64,000 nt of DNA. It comes from UBA12481 sp942493265. Its GTDB lineage: Bacteria > Bacteroidota > Bacteroidia > Bacteroidales > UBA12481. Position numbers and translations under genes: made by a program. Shown here one piece after another: positions 44,614 to 53,582 of this stretch (its first letter is position 1; every line of letters begins with the position of its first letter). The stretch is taken from positions 558,001 to 622,000 of the forward strand of contig OW818688.1 in assembly GCA_942493265.1 (NCBI GenBank), written 5' to 3'. Under the pieces are notes generated by a model, which was not told where the DNA came from, did not search any database, and saw nothing but the letters and a program-made list of their open reading frames with translations.

Positions 44614-46491
44614 ATGCAAAATACACAGGATAAAATAAAGCTCTTCGGCAATCTGATCACGGCATCAGGGATTTTTTGCCTGGCGGTGGCGCTTTTACTG
44701 CTGCTGAATTACTGGCACCTCACGCAGAACAAGCCACTCGAAACCGAGGCGATGAAATCACTCATTCAGCAATTTCAGGCTGATCCCGATAGTGAGGTCC
44801 TCAAAAAGGAGATCCGGAGCCTCGACCTGCTGGCCCGCAAGGCTTTCTTTACCGCCAACTGGCAGGTGAAAACCGGTGCCTTCCTGCTGCTTCTCGGAGG
44901 TATAGCCTTTGGTGCCTTCCTGAGAATCTATCATACCCTGAAAGCCAGAATTCTGGAGCCACTCATCGAAGGAACGGATTCAAAAGTCACCCGGATGCTC
45001 ACCCAACGGTGGATACTTATCTCAGGCGGTTTTGTATTGGCCGCTGCACTCACAACATCTTTTCTGACCACCGATTACCTGAAATTTTATGAAGAAACAG
45101 GAACCGTGGTGCAGGCTCCGGCGGAAAGTACGGTGAAAGTGGCGGTGGTGGATGGGGCAGAGAGTGTAAAGAATGGTGAAGAAGGAGTTAAGAAAAGTGA
45201 GGAAGTTAAGAATAGTGAGGAAGTTAAGAATAGTGAAGAAGACGTTAAGAAGAGTGAAGAAGGAGCAAAAAGTGGTGAAGGGGAGGTGAAGAGTGATGAG
45301 GTGGTGGTGCCGGTGAAGGCTGCGGGGGCGGTGCCAAAAACAGATTTCAGAAGTAATCATCCTTCGTTCCGCGGTCCGTGGGGACAGGGAATTTCCTATA
45401 ACACAGGCACCCCGGTTGACTGGGACGGTGCATCGGGGAAAAATATCAAATGGAAAGTTGTGTTGCCGAAAAAGGGATATAACTCCCCGGTCATCTGGGG
45501 CGACAAGCTGTTTATTGCCGGAGCCGATAATGAATCACGGGTTGTTTACTGCTACAACAGGCTCGATGGCAAACTCCTGTGGGAACAGGAAGCGAAAGAA
45601 ATCCCCGGATCACCTGCCGTGCCACCGAGAGTGACAGCGGATACCGGATTATCGGCGCCGAGTGTCACCACCGACGGTCAGCATGTTTATGCCATATTCG
45701 CCACCGGGGATATTGTGGCATTTGATCTCAGCGGGACCAGGATCTGGGCAAAAAATATTGGCGTTCCGGATAACCATTATGGTCACTCCTCCTCACTCAT
45801 CTGCTGGAAAGATAAGGTAATCATACAGTTCGACACGAATAAGGGCGGTAGGCTCCTGGCCTTGAACACCCTTACCGGCGATCCCATGTGGGACCAGCCA
45901 CGAAAATCCAAAATATCCTGGTCATCGCCAATGATGGCGGAGATTGACGGCAAACTGCAGGTTATCACCACCTCCTCGCCAACGGTTGCCGGCTACGACT
46001 TTGATTCAGGCGCCCTGCTCTGGTCGCTCGATTGTTTATCCGGTGAGGTTGGTCCTTCGGCCGCTTATGCTGACGGACTGGTTTATGCCACGAATGAATA
46101 TGCCACACTGGCTGCCATCAAACCCGGTCCTGTGCCGGTAATTGTTTGGCAGGCTGATGAATACCTTCCCGAAGCTGCCAGTCCGGCCGTTAGCGAAGGA
46201 TTGCTCTTCATCGCCACGAGCTACGGGGTATTCGTTTGCTATGATGCCAAAACAGGCAAGAAATTATGGGAGAAGGAGTTCCCGCAGGGCTTTTACGGAT
46301 CGCCTATGATTGCTGACGGCAAGGTTTTTGTGATGGAACGCAACGGAATCATGCACATTTTCAAGGTCGACCGCACTTTGATCAGTATAGGTGATCCCGC
46401 AATAGGGGAAAAATCGGTGGTAACGCCGGCATTCGCAGATAAAATGATTTACCTGAAAGGGGAGAAATCGTTGTTTTGCATTGGCTTGTAA
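44614..46491 (+). CDS. Membrane protein with C-terminal PQQ-like beta-propeller (propeller 4)
   Basis: A 625-aa protein. Three transmembrane helices occupy the first 160 residues (around 13-33, 87-106 and 132-153). A charged, repetitive Lys/Ser/Glu linker follows (about residues 185-230, KNSEE and KKSEE words), then a 390-aa PQQ-like propeller starting FRGPWGQG with blades such as LDGKLLWEQ and KTGKKLWEK. The linker DNA is itself repetitive and may vary in length. Its stop overlaps the next gene's start by 1 nt. The design, a membrane base carrying a propeller on a flexible arm, suggests a docking or electron-transfer partner of the NapH-like protein. Confidence 0.8.
   Translation: MQNTQDKIKLFGNLITASGIFCLAVALLLLLNYWHLTQNKPLETEAMKSLIQQFQADPDSEVLKKEIRSLDLLARKAFFTANWQVKTGAFLLLLGGIAFGAFLRIYHTLKARILEPLIEGTDSKVTRMLTQRWILISGGFVLAAALTTSFLTTDYLKFYEETGTVVQAPAESTVKVAVVDGAESVKNGEEGVKKSEEVKNSEEVKNSEEDVKKSEEGAKSGEGEVKSDEVVVPVKAAGAVPKTDFRSNHPSFRGPWGQGISYNTGTPVDWDGASGKNIKWKVVLPKKGYNSPVIWGDKLFIAGADNESRVVYCYNRLDGKLLWEQEAKEIPGSPAVPPRVTADTGLSAPSVTTDGQHVYAIFATGDIVAFDLSGTRIWAKNIGVPDNHYGHSSSLICWKDKVIIQFDTNKGGRLLALNTLTGDPMWDQPRKSKISWSSPMMAEIDGKLQVITTSSPTVAGYDFDSGALLWSLDCLSGEVGPSAAYADGLVYATNEYATLAAIKPGPVPVIVWQADEYLPEAASPAVSEGLLFIATSYGVFVCYDAKTGKKLWEKEFPQGFYGSPMIADGKVFVMERNGIMHIFKVDRTLISIGDPAIGEKSVVTPAFADKMIYLKGEKSLFCIGL
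45165..45300 (+). repeat. Degenerate coding repeat (GTTAAGAATAGTGAGGAA words)
   Basis: Six to seven imperfect 18-21 bp words encode the Lys/Ser/Glu linker of propeller 4. Two adjacent copies of GAAGTTAAGAATAGTGAG are nearly exact. Confidence 0.8.
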
Positions 46492-48833
46492 TGACAAACA
46501 TCAGAACCGAAATAGAATCGATACTGGCACTCACCGGCAAAGGCCGTGAGGCTGTGATACCCATTTTGCAGGCAATCCAGAAGAAATACAACTACCTGCC
46601 GGAAGATGCATTACGCGAGGTTTGTGCAATGACAGAAATTACCGCTGAGCAGATTATCGGTGTAGCAAGCTTTTATTCCCAGTTCCGGCTGAAACCGGTT
46701 GGCAAGCACATGATCCGCGTATGTGTGGGTACCGCCTGCCATGTGAAAGGGGCTTCCCTGATTTTCGATGCCATGCACCGCGAACTCAAGCTTACCGGAG
46801 AGGAGGAAACTGATGCAAAAGGCATGTTTACCCTCGAAAAGGTGAGCTGTTTAGGCTGCTGTACGCTGGCTCCTGTTGTTCAGATCGATGGTATCACCTA
46901 CGGACATGTGGCGCCGGATCAGGTTGGTGGAATTTTAAAGAATTTTGAAAGCCAGATTGGCAAATCGATAAAAAAACCATTCCGCACAGGTGATGGGAAA
47001 GAGATCGAGGGCGAAATCCGCATCGGTCTGGGTTCCTGCTGTGTAGCCAGCGGCAGCGAGGGAATCCGCGAAGCGGTTGAAGAAACCGTAAACGATAATG
47101 GACTCCGTGTTAAGCTAAAATCCGTTGGCTGCGTTGGGATGTGCCACCAGGTTCCGCTCATGGAGATCGTTCCCACACAGGGTGAGCCGGTACTGTACAC
47201 CCATGTGGATCCAAAAGATGTAAAGAGCATCATTGAAAAGCATTTCAATCCGCCTTCCCTGATGAAAAGACTGAGCGTTAAGGCATTAAACCTTATCGAA
47301 TCCATTCAGGACGACAGTAACTGGGAAGGCATTGAACGATATACCTCGGAAATCCGGGAGAAACATATTTCCTCCTTCCTTGGGCGGCAGGTGCCACTGG
47401 CCACTGAATTCCGGGGAGTGATCAATCCGCTCGACATACAGGAATATGAGAGCCAGCAAGGATTTGTCGCTTTAAGAAAATGTCTGAACGAGATGACTCC
47501 GGAGGCAGTGATCAAAGAAGTGCTCCTCAGTGGGGTCAGGGGCCGTGGGGGGGCCGGATTCTCATCCGGAACCAAGTGGGATCTGGTAGCCAAACAGAAA
47601 GCTGCCGTAAAATATGTGATATGCAATGGAGATGAGGGAGATCCGGGGGCCTTTATGGACCGGATGCTGCTCGAATCCTATCCATACCGGGTGATTGAAG
47701 GGATGCTGATCGCGGGATATGCAGTTGGCGCACAGGAAGGCTATTTCTATATCCGTGCCGAATATCCGCTGGCTGTAAGCCGCATCCGGCAGGCGCTGCA
47801 GAATTGCCGTGATGCCGGGATTATCGGTCCCAATATTTTCGGAAGCAGCTATTCGTTTAATATTCATCTGTATGAGGGCGCAGGGGCGTTTGTTTGCGGA
47901 GAAGAAACCGCACTCATTGCCTCGATCGAGGGAAAGCGGGGCTTCCCCCATCTTCGTCCGCCCTACCCTGCCGAATCCGGTTTATGGGATGCGCCCACCC
48001 TGGTTAACAATACCGAAACCTTTGCGCTGATATCCTGGATCATTCGTCGGGGAGCCGATGCCTTCAACAGTTTGGGAACCCATAAAGGCAAGGGAACCAA
48101 AGTTTTCGCCCTCGCCGGTAAGATCAACAGGGGTGGATTGATTGAGGTACCGATGGGCATCACCATCCGGGAGATCGTGGAAGAGATCGGCGGAGGAATT
48201 GCCAACGGAAAAAAATTTAAAGCCATACAAATCGGAGGCCCCTCGGGAGGATGTATTCCCGAATCACTGGCCGATACCCCAATCGATTTCGAATCTATGA
48301 CCGAGCTCGGTGCCATGATGGGCTCCGGAGGCCTGGTAGTGCTGGATGAATCTGACTGCATGGTTGATATGGCAAGATATTTCCTGTCGTTCACCCAAAA
48401 GGAGTCGTGCGGGAAATGTACTTTCTGCCGCATTGGCACCCGCCGAATGCTCGATATTCTCGACCGCCTCTGCACCGGAAAGGGAAAGGCGGGCGACCTG
48501 GCTGAACTGGAAAATCTCGCAGGCTGGACCAAAAAAGGTAGTCTGTGCGGACTGGGGCAAACGGCCCCGAACCCGGTACTCACCACCCTGCGATATTTCA
48601 GGGAGGAATATGAGGCTCACCTGGCCGGACACTGTCCGACCGGAAAATGTACCGACCTGATCCAATACACGATCAATGAAAAATGCATCGGCTGTACGCT
48701 GTGCGCACAGAAATGCCCGGTTGAAGCCATCGTATTCCGGCCGCATGAGCAGCATGAAATTGATCAGGAGAAATGCATCAAATGTGATACCTGCCGCCTG
48801 GTTTGTCCGGTTGATGCAGTCATAAAAGCTTGA
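46491..48833 (+). CDS. Fused NuoE-NuoF NADH dehydrogenase subunit (HndC/HydB-like)
   Basis: A 780-aa flavo-iron-sulfur protein starting at the ATG that overlaps the upstream TAA. Order: a NuoE-like thioredoxin [2Fe-2S] domain (about 1-150; Cys78, Cys83, Cys120, Cys124); a second thioredoxin-like domain (about 165-250, GCVGMC); the NuoF NADH/FMN domain (GVRGRGGAGFSSGTKW, ICNGDEGDPGAFMDR); an SLBB-like part; the NuoF [4Fe-4S] site (SCGKCTFCRIGTRRM); and a C-terminal two-cluster ferredoxin (CIGCTLCAQKCP, CIKCDTCRLVCP). This matches the diaphorase subunits of NAD-linked hydrogenases and formate dehydrogenases. No hydrogenase or formate dehydrogenase catalytic gene is nearby, so it likely feeds NADH electrons to the neighbouring Fe-S proteins. 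Confidence 0.9.
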   Translation: MTNIRTEIESILALTGKGREAVIPILQAIQKKYNYLPEDALREVCAMTEITAEQIIGVASFYSQFRLKPVGKHMIRVCVGTACHVKGASLIFDAMHRELKLTGEEETDAKGMFTLEKVSCLGCCTLAPVVQIDGITYGHVAPDQVGGILKNFESQIGKSIKKPFRTGDGKEIEGEIRIGLGSCCVASGSEGIREAVEETVNDNGLRVKLKSVGCVGMCHQVPLMEIVPTQGEPVLYTHVDPKDVKSIIEKHFNPPSLMKRLSVKALNLIESIQDDSNWEGIERYTSEIREKHISSFLGRQVPLATEFRGVINPLDIQEYESQQGFVALRKCLNEMTPEAVIKEVLLSGVRGRGGAGFSSGTKWDLVAKQKAAVKYVICNGDEGDPGAFMDRMLLESYPYRVIEGMLIAGYAVGAQEGYFYIRAEYPLAVSRIRQALQNCRDAGIIGPNIFGSSYSFNIHLYEGAGAFVCGEETALIASIEGKRGFPHLRPPYPAESGLWDAPTLVNNTETFALISWIIRRGADAFNSLGTHKGKGTKVFALAGKINRGGLIEVPMGITIREIVEEIGGGIANGKKFKAIQIGGPSGGCIPESLADTPIDFESMTELGAMMGSGGLVVLDESDCMVDMARYFLSFTQKESCGKCTFCRIGTRRMLDILDRLCTGKGKAGDLAELENLAGWTKKGSLCGLGQTAPNPVLTTLRYFREEYEAHLAGHCPTGKCTDLIQYTINEKCIGCTLCAQKCPVEAIVFRPHEQHEIDQEKCIKCDTCRLVCPVDAVIKA

Positions 48834-48837
48834 TAAA

Positions 48838-50352
48838 ATGATGATTGAACTCAATATCGACGGTAAGGACCTGGCGGTGAAAGCCGGAACCACGGTGATG
48901 GAAGCGGCCTCGCAACTGGATATTACGATCCCGTCGATGTGCCATAACCGTGATCTTCCTCATTTCACTTCCTGCATGATCTGCATGGTAAAAGATGAAA
49001 AGAACGGCAGATTATTCACCTCCTGCTCGGTGAAAGCCACTCAGGGCATGAGGATTACCACGATGAGTGACGAAATCCGCGAAGCCCGGAAAACGGCGCT
49101 CGACCTTTTGCTCAGCGATCATGTCGGGGATTGTGAACCTCCCTGCCAGGTAAGCTGTCCGGCTCATATGGATATTCCTCAGATGAACCACCTGCTCGCG
49201 GAAGGGCGATTTCTGGACGCCTATGATGTTGTTATACAAGATATTGCACTACCATCTATTCTGGGCAGGATCTGCCCGGCGCCCTGTGAGGGGGCTTGCC
49301 GGAGAAATTCAGTGGATGCGGCCGTTTCGATCTGTTTTTTGAAAATGCACGCGGGTGATGCGTGGCTCGTATCACAGAAGATGCACGGGCAGGAATCCGA
49401 GTTAAGGAACGGGGTCCCGGCTTTCGCCGGGATGACAAGTGCTGGGGCGTCAGGGGTGGAGGAGGAGCAACGGCAGGAGGTGGCGGTTATCGGGTCGGGA
49501 CCGCATGGGCTTTCGGCGGCATGGTATCTGCAGAAATTCGGGTACCAGTGTACGATATTCGACAGGAATCCTCTGCCCGGCGGGGCATTACGATATTCCG
49601 TACCCAGGGCATTGCTGCCTCTGGAGGTGCTCGATCAGGAAATTGAGCGCATCCGGAAGTCGGGTGTGATTTTTCAAATGAACAGTGAAACCGGTCCCGA
49701 TGAAATGCAGGAACTGGAACAAAAATATGCTGCAGTAGTTTATCCGCTGGAGAAAGCCCCAAAAATGGCCATCAGGGCATCTGCACTGGGCAAGGACGCA
49801 GCCTGGAAAGTGCGGCAAAAGCTAACGGGACTGCCCGAAACCGGTGAGCCGAGGATGTTCAATTCAAGATTCGGCAAATTGCAGGAATCCGAGGCTGCTG
49901 AGTATCTCAAGGAATCGGTGCCGGGCGACCGCATTGAACCGGCCGATGGATTTACCAGGGGGATGACCGATGAAGAGGTTATCGCCGAAGCCGCCAGGTG
50001 TTTGCATTGCGAATGCCGTAAACCGGATACCTGTTTATTGAGAATCTATTCAGATGAGTACGGAGCAGATCAGAAACGTTTTCAGGGCCCTTCACGAAAG
50101 CCGGTTACCAAGCAGTTTCAGCATGAAACCGTGGTTTATGAACCCCAGAAATGCATCAAATGCGGAATCTGCGTAAGGATTACCGCCCTTCATCAGGAAG
50201 AATTTGGCCTCACATTTATCGGCCGGGGATTCGATGTGGTGATCGGTGTTCCGTTTAATGAAAGCATCCGTGAAGGTCTGACGCATACCGCCGAAGAAGC
50301 GGCAAATGCGTGTCCTACCGGGGCATTGGCGATGAAAGGAGGGGCAAAGTGA
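48838..50352 (+). CDS. 2Fe-2S ferredoxin / GltD-like flavoprotein with internal deletion and repeat insertion
   Basis: A 504-aa cytosolic protein. The N-terminus is a NuoG-like [2Fe-2S] ferredoxin (Cys35, 46, 49, 63), followed by a GltD-type cluster domain (CEPPCQVSCP and ICPAPCEGAC). The FAD motif VAVIGSGPHGLSAAW comes at about 215. Between these lies an insert (about 190-206, NGVPAFAGMT) encoded by a REP-like palindrome. After KYAAVV at about 300, where family members continue into an NAD(P)-binding domain of some 150 residues, the sequence jumps to the C-terminal region with RCLHCECRK and a last cluster motif CIKCGIC. The NAD(P) domain therefore appears lost. It probably works as a Fe-S/FAD relay with the NuoEF protein, if still functional. 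Confidence 0.8.
   Translation: MMIELNIDGKDLAVKAGTTVMEAASQLDITIPSMCHNRDLPHFTSCMICMVKDEKNGRLFTSCSVKATQGMRITTMSDEIREARKTALDLLLSDHVGDCEPPCQVSCPAHMDIPQMNHLLAEGRFLDAYDVVIQDIALPSILGRICPAPCEGACRRNSVDAAVSICFLKMHAGDAWLVSQKMHGQESELRNGVPAFAGMTSAGASGVEEEQRQEVAVIGSGPHGLSAAWYLQKFGYQCTIFDRNPLPGGALRYSVPRALLPLEVLDQEIERIRKSGVIFQMNSETGPDEMQELEQKYAAVVYPLEKAPKMAIRASALGKDAAWKVRQKLTGLPETGEPRMFNSRFGKLQESEAAEYLKESVPGDRIEPADGFTRGMTDEEVIAEAARCLHCECRKPDTCLLRIYSDEYGADQKRFQGPSRKPVTKQFQHETVVYEPQKCIKCGICVRITALHQEEFGLTFIGRGFDVVIGVPFNESIREGLTHTAEEAANACPTGALAMKGGAK
49414..49436 (+). repeat. REP-like palindrome inserted in a coding region (copy A)
   Basis: GTCCCGGCTTTCGCCGGGAT plus GAC: arms CCCGGC and GCCGGG around TTTC. Read in frame it encodes VPAFAGMT. 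The same family appears at 50414-50510 and 63158-63180. Confidence 0.85.
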
Positions 50353-51575
50353 GAAAATTATTGGCTGGGTTGGTAGTTATTTTGGCTCTAACAATCGTGC
50401 TGAGGGAAGAGGTCCCCGCCTTCGCGGGGATGACAGAGAAGGGCGCGGTGCAGGGGATGATGACAGCCCCCGCCTGCGCGGGGATGACAGAGAAGGGGGC
50501 GGTGCAGGGGAGAGGTGCGAAATCAAAAGAGAAGGAGAGGGGTGAGGCGAGGGGGAATCAGGCGCTGACAGGCGTGGTGAATGAAAGTCTGCCGGATAAA
50601 CTGAGATTGCTGTGGTCGTTCAAGGCGGGCGATGAAATCAAGGCATCGCCGGTGGTGAGCGGAAATATTGTGGTGGCAGGAAGCATGGATGGATTTGTTT
50701 ATGCACTCGATAAAAACGGAAAACTGTTGTGGAAAGTCGGCACCGGCAACGGAATTGAAGCACCGGCACTGATCCTGGATGATGTTGTATACATCGGGAA
50801 TCTTACCGGTGTGGTGTTCGCCCTGAACTTAACGGATGGAAAAGAAATCTGGCAATATAAAACCGAGGGGCAGATAAGCGGTTCAGTGAACTGGTGGAAA
50901 TCCGGAAACTCAATCCGGCTGATCGTGGGCAGCTACGATTACAACCTGCACTGCATTGATGCGGCTACCGGAAAAAATATCTGGAAATATGAATCCGACA
51001 ATTTCATCAACGGAGCCGCGGCCTGTGTTAACGGAACAGCCATTTTCGGAGGCTGCGACGGGTTTTTGCATGTGGTGAACATTGCTACGGGAATGGCAGA
51101 GGCTAAAATTGATGTTGCCACTTACGTGCCGGGATCAGCGCCAACAGCCGGCGGGTTGGTATTTGTGGGCGACTATGACGGCGGATTGTCTTGCGCAAGC
51201 ATTGCGGAGAAAAAAATCGTCTGGAAATATACCAGCGAAAAAACCCAGCTGCCCTTTGTGGCCTCGGCAGCCTTACCGGGCGACCGGGTAATCACCGGCT
51301 GCCGCGATAAACAGGTTTACTGTTTTTCCAAAGCCGACGGAAAGCTCATCTGGAAATACAATACCGGTGAAAAGGTGGATGCCTCGCCGCTGGTTTGTCA
51401 GGATAAAGTTCTTGTTGCAAATATGCGCGGCGACCTCATTCTCCTGAAACTTTCAGATGGAAATCCCGTTTCAGCTTATGAGCTTGGCTCTCCGGTATTC
51501 AGCAATCCGGCCGTATCCGGGGGCAGGGTTTTTACAGGAGCCGCTGATGGAAATATCTATTGTTTAGGAAAATAA
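50349..51575 (+). CDS. Exported PQQ-like beta-propeller protein 5
   Basis: Translation is taken from the GTG at 50349, which overlaps the previous stop by 4 nt and opens directly into a hydrophobic signal/anchor (LLAGLVVILALTIVL). About 408 aa. Residues 19-55 are encoded by two REP-like palindromes (VPAFAGMT, APACAGMT), followed by a charged linker, and then a PQQ-like propeller (LLWSFKAGDEIKASPVV, NGKLLWKVGTG, TDGKEIWQYKTEG, ATGKNIWKYESD). Blade repeats are regular and intact. It is the last propeller of the cluster and lies 12 bp before the glycosyltransferase. Confidence 0.8.
   Translation: MRKLLAGLVVILALTIVLREEVPAFAGMTEKGAVQGMMTAPACAGMTEKGAVQGRGAKSKEKERGEARGNQALTGVVNESLPDKLRLLWSFKAGDEIKASPVVSGNIVVAGSMDGFVYALDKNGKLLWKVGTGNGIEAPALILDDVVYIGNLTGVVFALNLTDGKEIWQYKTEGQISGSVNWWKSGNSIRLIVGSYDYNLHCIDAATGKNIWKYESDNFINGAAACVNGTAIFGGCDGFLHVVNIATGMAEAKIDVATYVPGSAPTAGGLVFVGDYDGGLSCASIAEKKIVWKYTSEKTQLPFVASAALPGDRVITGCRDKQVYCFSKADGKLIWKYNTGEKVDASPLVCQDKVLVANMRGDLILLKLSDGNPVSAYELGSPVFSNPAVSGGRVFTGAADGNIYCLGK
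50414..50510 (+). repeat. Two tandem REP-like elements in a signal/linker region (copies B1, B2)
   Basis: Two 43-bp copies (50414-50456 and 50468-50510, period 54 bp) differ at two positions. Each starts with CCCCGCCTTCGCGGGGATGA or its variant and ends GCGGTGCAGGGG. Both remain in frame. Confidence 0.9.
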
Positions 51576-51587
51576 TTCGATTTGTTT

Positions 51588-52871
51588 ATGAGGATCATTC
51601 ATATAATTCCGGGGTCAGGCGGCAGTTTCTACTGTGGGAACTGCCTTCGCGACAGTAAATACGTGGTGGCTTTAAGGAAGATGGGGCATGAGGTTATCAA
51701 AATTCCAATGTACCTGCCGCTTTTCGCAAATCAGCATGAACGCACCGATATCCCTGTTTTTTACGGAGCTATCAGCATCTATCTCAAACAATTATATCCA
51801 TTATTCGAAAAAGCCCCCAGGTGGGTGGATAAGCTTCTGAATTCCGGGCCGATGCTTAAATTCGCGGCCGGAATGGCGGGCTCCACACAAGCTAAAGGGT
51901 TGAGCGAGATGACTATATCCATGCTAAAGGGTGAACATGGCCATCAGCATGAAGAGCTCGACCGGATGATCGACTGGATCAAAAATCATTATCCGGCAGA
52001 TGTGATTCATCTCTCCAACGCGCTCCTGTCGGGATTGGCCCCGCGAATCAAGGAAAAGCTCGGAGTGCCCGTGTATTGCTCACTTCAGGATGAAGATGTA
52101 TGGGTGGATGTCATGAAACCGGAATTTCGGGAGGAAGCCTGGAACCTCATGCATGAAAATGCCCGGTCAATCGATCGGTTCATTTCTGTAAGCCAGTATT
52201 TCTCAGACTTTATGAAAGAACGGATCAGGGTTCCTGATTATAAAATTAAAACGATTCATCTTGGAGTCGATCCCGCTGATTATGAGCATATTCCGATAAG
52301 CGAAAAACCCCGCAATATTGGATTTATTTCGCGGATGTGCGAAGAAAATGGATTAGATATCCTGGTGGAAGCCTTTATCAGCCTCAAGGACAGACAGGGA
52401 TTTGAGGATGTTAAGCTGATATTGACCGGAGGTTCAACCGGTGACGATAAACACTATCTCATTAAGTTAAAGAAAAGGATAGATGAATGCGGACTGCATG
52501 AGCAGGTGCAATTCATGGAAGACTTTGAAGAAGAGGGCCGGAAAGAATTTTTCAGAAAAGTATCGGTGGTATCCGTCCCGGTACGTATTGGCGAAGCCTT
52601 TGGTTTGTACCTGCTGGAGTCGATGGCTTCAGGGGTTCCGGTTGTTCAGCCTGCCCTCGGGGCGTTCCCGGAAATCATTCAGAAATCAGGCGGCGGAGTG
52701 ATCTATACGCCCAATCAGCCGGAAATCCTGGCCGATTCACTGGCTAAAGTTTTATCGGATCCCCAGCAGCTGGCCTGGCTGAGCCAAACCGGCTATGAAG
52801 GGGTACACCGCCATTTCGATATTTTTAACCATTCCCGGGAATTAGTTTCCGCCTATGAGGCTGCCATATGA
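51588..52871 (+). CDS. GT4-type glycosyltransferase
   Basis: A 427-aa GT-B-fold enzyme; the ATG at 51588 gives the standard N-terminus MRIIHIIPGSGGSFYCGN. The acceptor half is followed by the nucleotide-sugar half with NIGFISRMCEENGLDILVEA and the EX7E motif EAFGLYLLE near the C-terminus, typical of retaining GT4 transferases. Acceptor and sugar are unknown. Sandwiched between propeller 5 and an ABC transporter with a 4-nt overlap to the latter, it belongs to the same operon; it might glycosylate a surface component linked to the redox system. Confidence 0.85.
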   Translation: MRIIHIIPGSGGSFYCGNCLRDSKYVVALRKMGHEVIKIPMYLPLFANQHERTDIPVFYGAISIYLKQLYPLFEKAPRWVDKLLNSGPMLKFAAGMAGSTQAKGLSEMTISMLKGEHGHQHEELDRMIDWIKNHYPADVIHLSNALLSGLAPRIKEKLGVPVYCSLQDEDVWVDVMKPEFREEAWNLMHENARSIDRFISVSQYFSDFMKERIRVPDYKIKTIHLGVDPADYEHIPISEKPRNIGFISRMCEENGLDILVEAFISLKDRQGFEDVKLILTGGSTGDDKHYLIKLKKRIDECGLHEQVQFMEDFEEEGRKEFFRKVSVVSVPVRIGEAFGLYLLESMASGVPVVQPALGAFPEIIQKSGGGVIYTPNQPEILADSLAKVLSDPQQLAWLSQTGYEGVHRHFDIFNHSRELVSAYEAAI

Positions 52872-53563
52872 TTTCAAAAGTCAATGAACCATTGCTCCGG
52901 CTGGAAAATATCGGTAAAGAATTTGGCGTTCCCGGCACCACGGCACGTCGCATTGTATTGGCTAATCTCAGTCTGGATGTAAACCGGGGAGAAAGCATAG
53001 CGGTAACCGGCCGTTCGGGATCCGGAAAAACCACCCTGCTTAACCTGATTGCCGCACTGGACAAACCCAACACAGGAATAATTGAATTTAACGGCCGCAA
53101 TCTGGCTTCTCTTTCAGCATCTGAAGAGGATACTTACCGGAACCGCTCCATCGGGTCGGTATTCCAGCTCCATCATTTATTACCGCAATGCACCCTGATT
53201 GAAAATGTGCTGATCCCTACCCTGGCGACATCCGATCAGTCGAAGCAGCTATTTTACCGGGAACGCGCCGAAGAATTGGTTAAGCGGATGGGTTTATGGG
53301 AGATGAGGCACCAGTACCCGGCACAGCTTTCGGGCGGTGAATGTCAGCGCACTGCGGTTGCCCGCGCCCTGATCAATGATCCCGATCTTATTCTTGCCGA
53401 CGAGCCCACCGGGGCGCTGGATGAAGCCAATGCGCTCAACCTGATCGAGTTGCTAACAGAAATCAACAAAAACGACGGTAAAACAGTTATTTTAGTGACG
53501 CACTCTGCGGAACTGGCTGGAAAAATGGGGAGAGTGGTGGAATTGAAGAACGGAAGAATATAA
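52868..53563 (+). CDS. ABC transporter ATP-binding protein (LolD/MacB type)
   Basis: A 231-aa ATPase with Walker A GRSGSGKTT, Q-loop in SVFQLHHLLPQ, signature LSGGE, and Walker B LILADEPTGALD. The LolD/MacB group drives mechanotransmission for lipoprotein release or efflux rather than classical import. Its start overlaps the GT4 stop by 4 nt, and the cognate permease follows after 19 bp. Substrate unknown. Confidence 0.92.
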   Translation: MISKVNEPLLRLENIGKEFGVPGTTARRIVLANLSLDVNRGESIAVTGRSGSGKTTLLNLIAALDKPNTGIIEFNGRNLASLSASEEDTYRNRSIGSVFQLHHLLPQCTLIENVLIPTLATSDQSKQLFYRERAEELVKRMGLWEMRHQYPAQLSGGECQRTAVARALINDPDLILADEPTGALDEANALNLIELLTEINKNDGKTVILVTHSAELAGKMGRVVELKNGRI

Positions 53564-53582
53564 ACGATACCCGAATCCGCAA

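Noticed and set aside
46491..50352. NAD-linked [FeFe]-hydrogenase or formate dehydrogenase
   Set aside because: The diaphorase-type subunits are present, but no H-cluster or molybdopterin catalytic subunit is encoded nearby.
37696..51575. True PQQ-dependent dehydrogenase genes
   Set aside because: The propellers have the blade pattern but no CXXCH heme motif or recognisable PQQ-disulfide ring site, so only PQQ-like is claimed.
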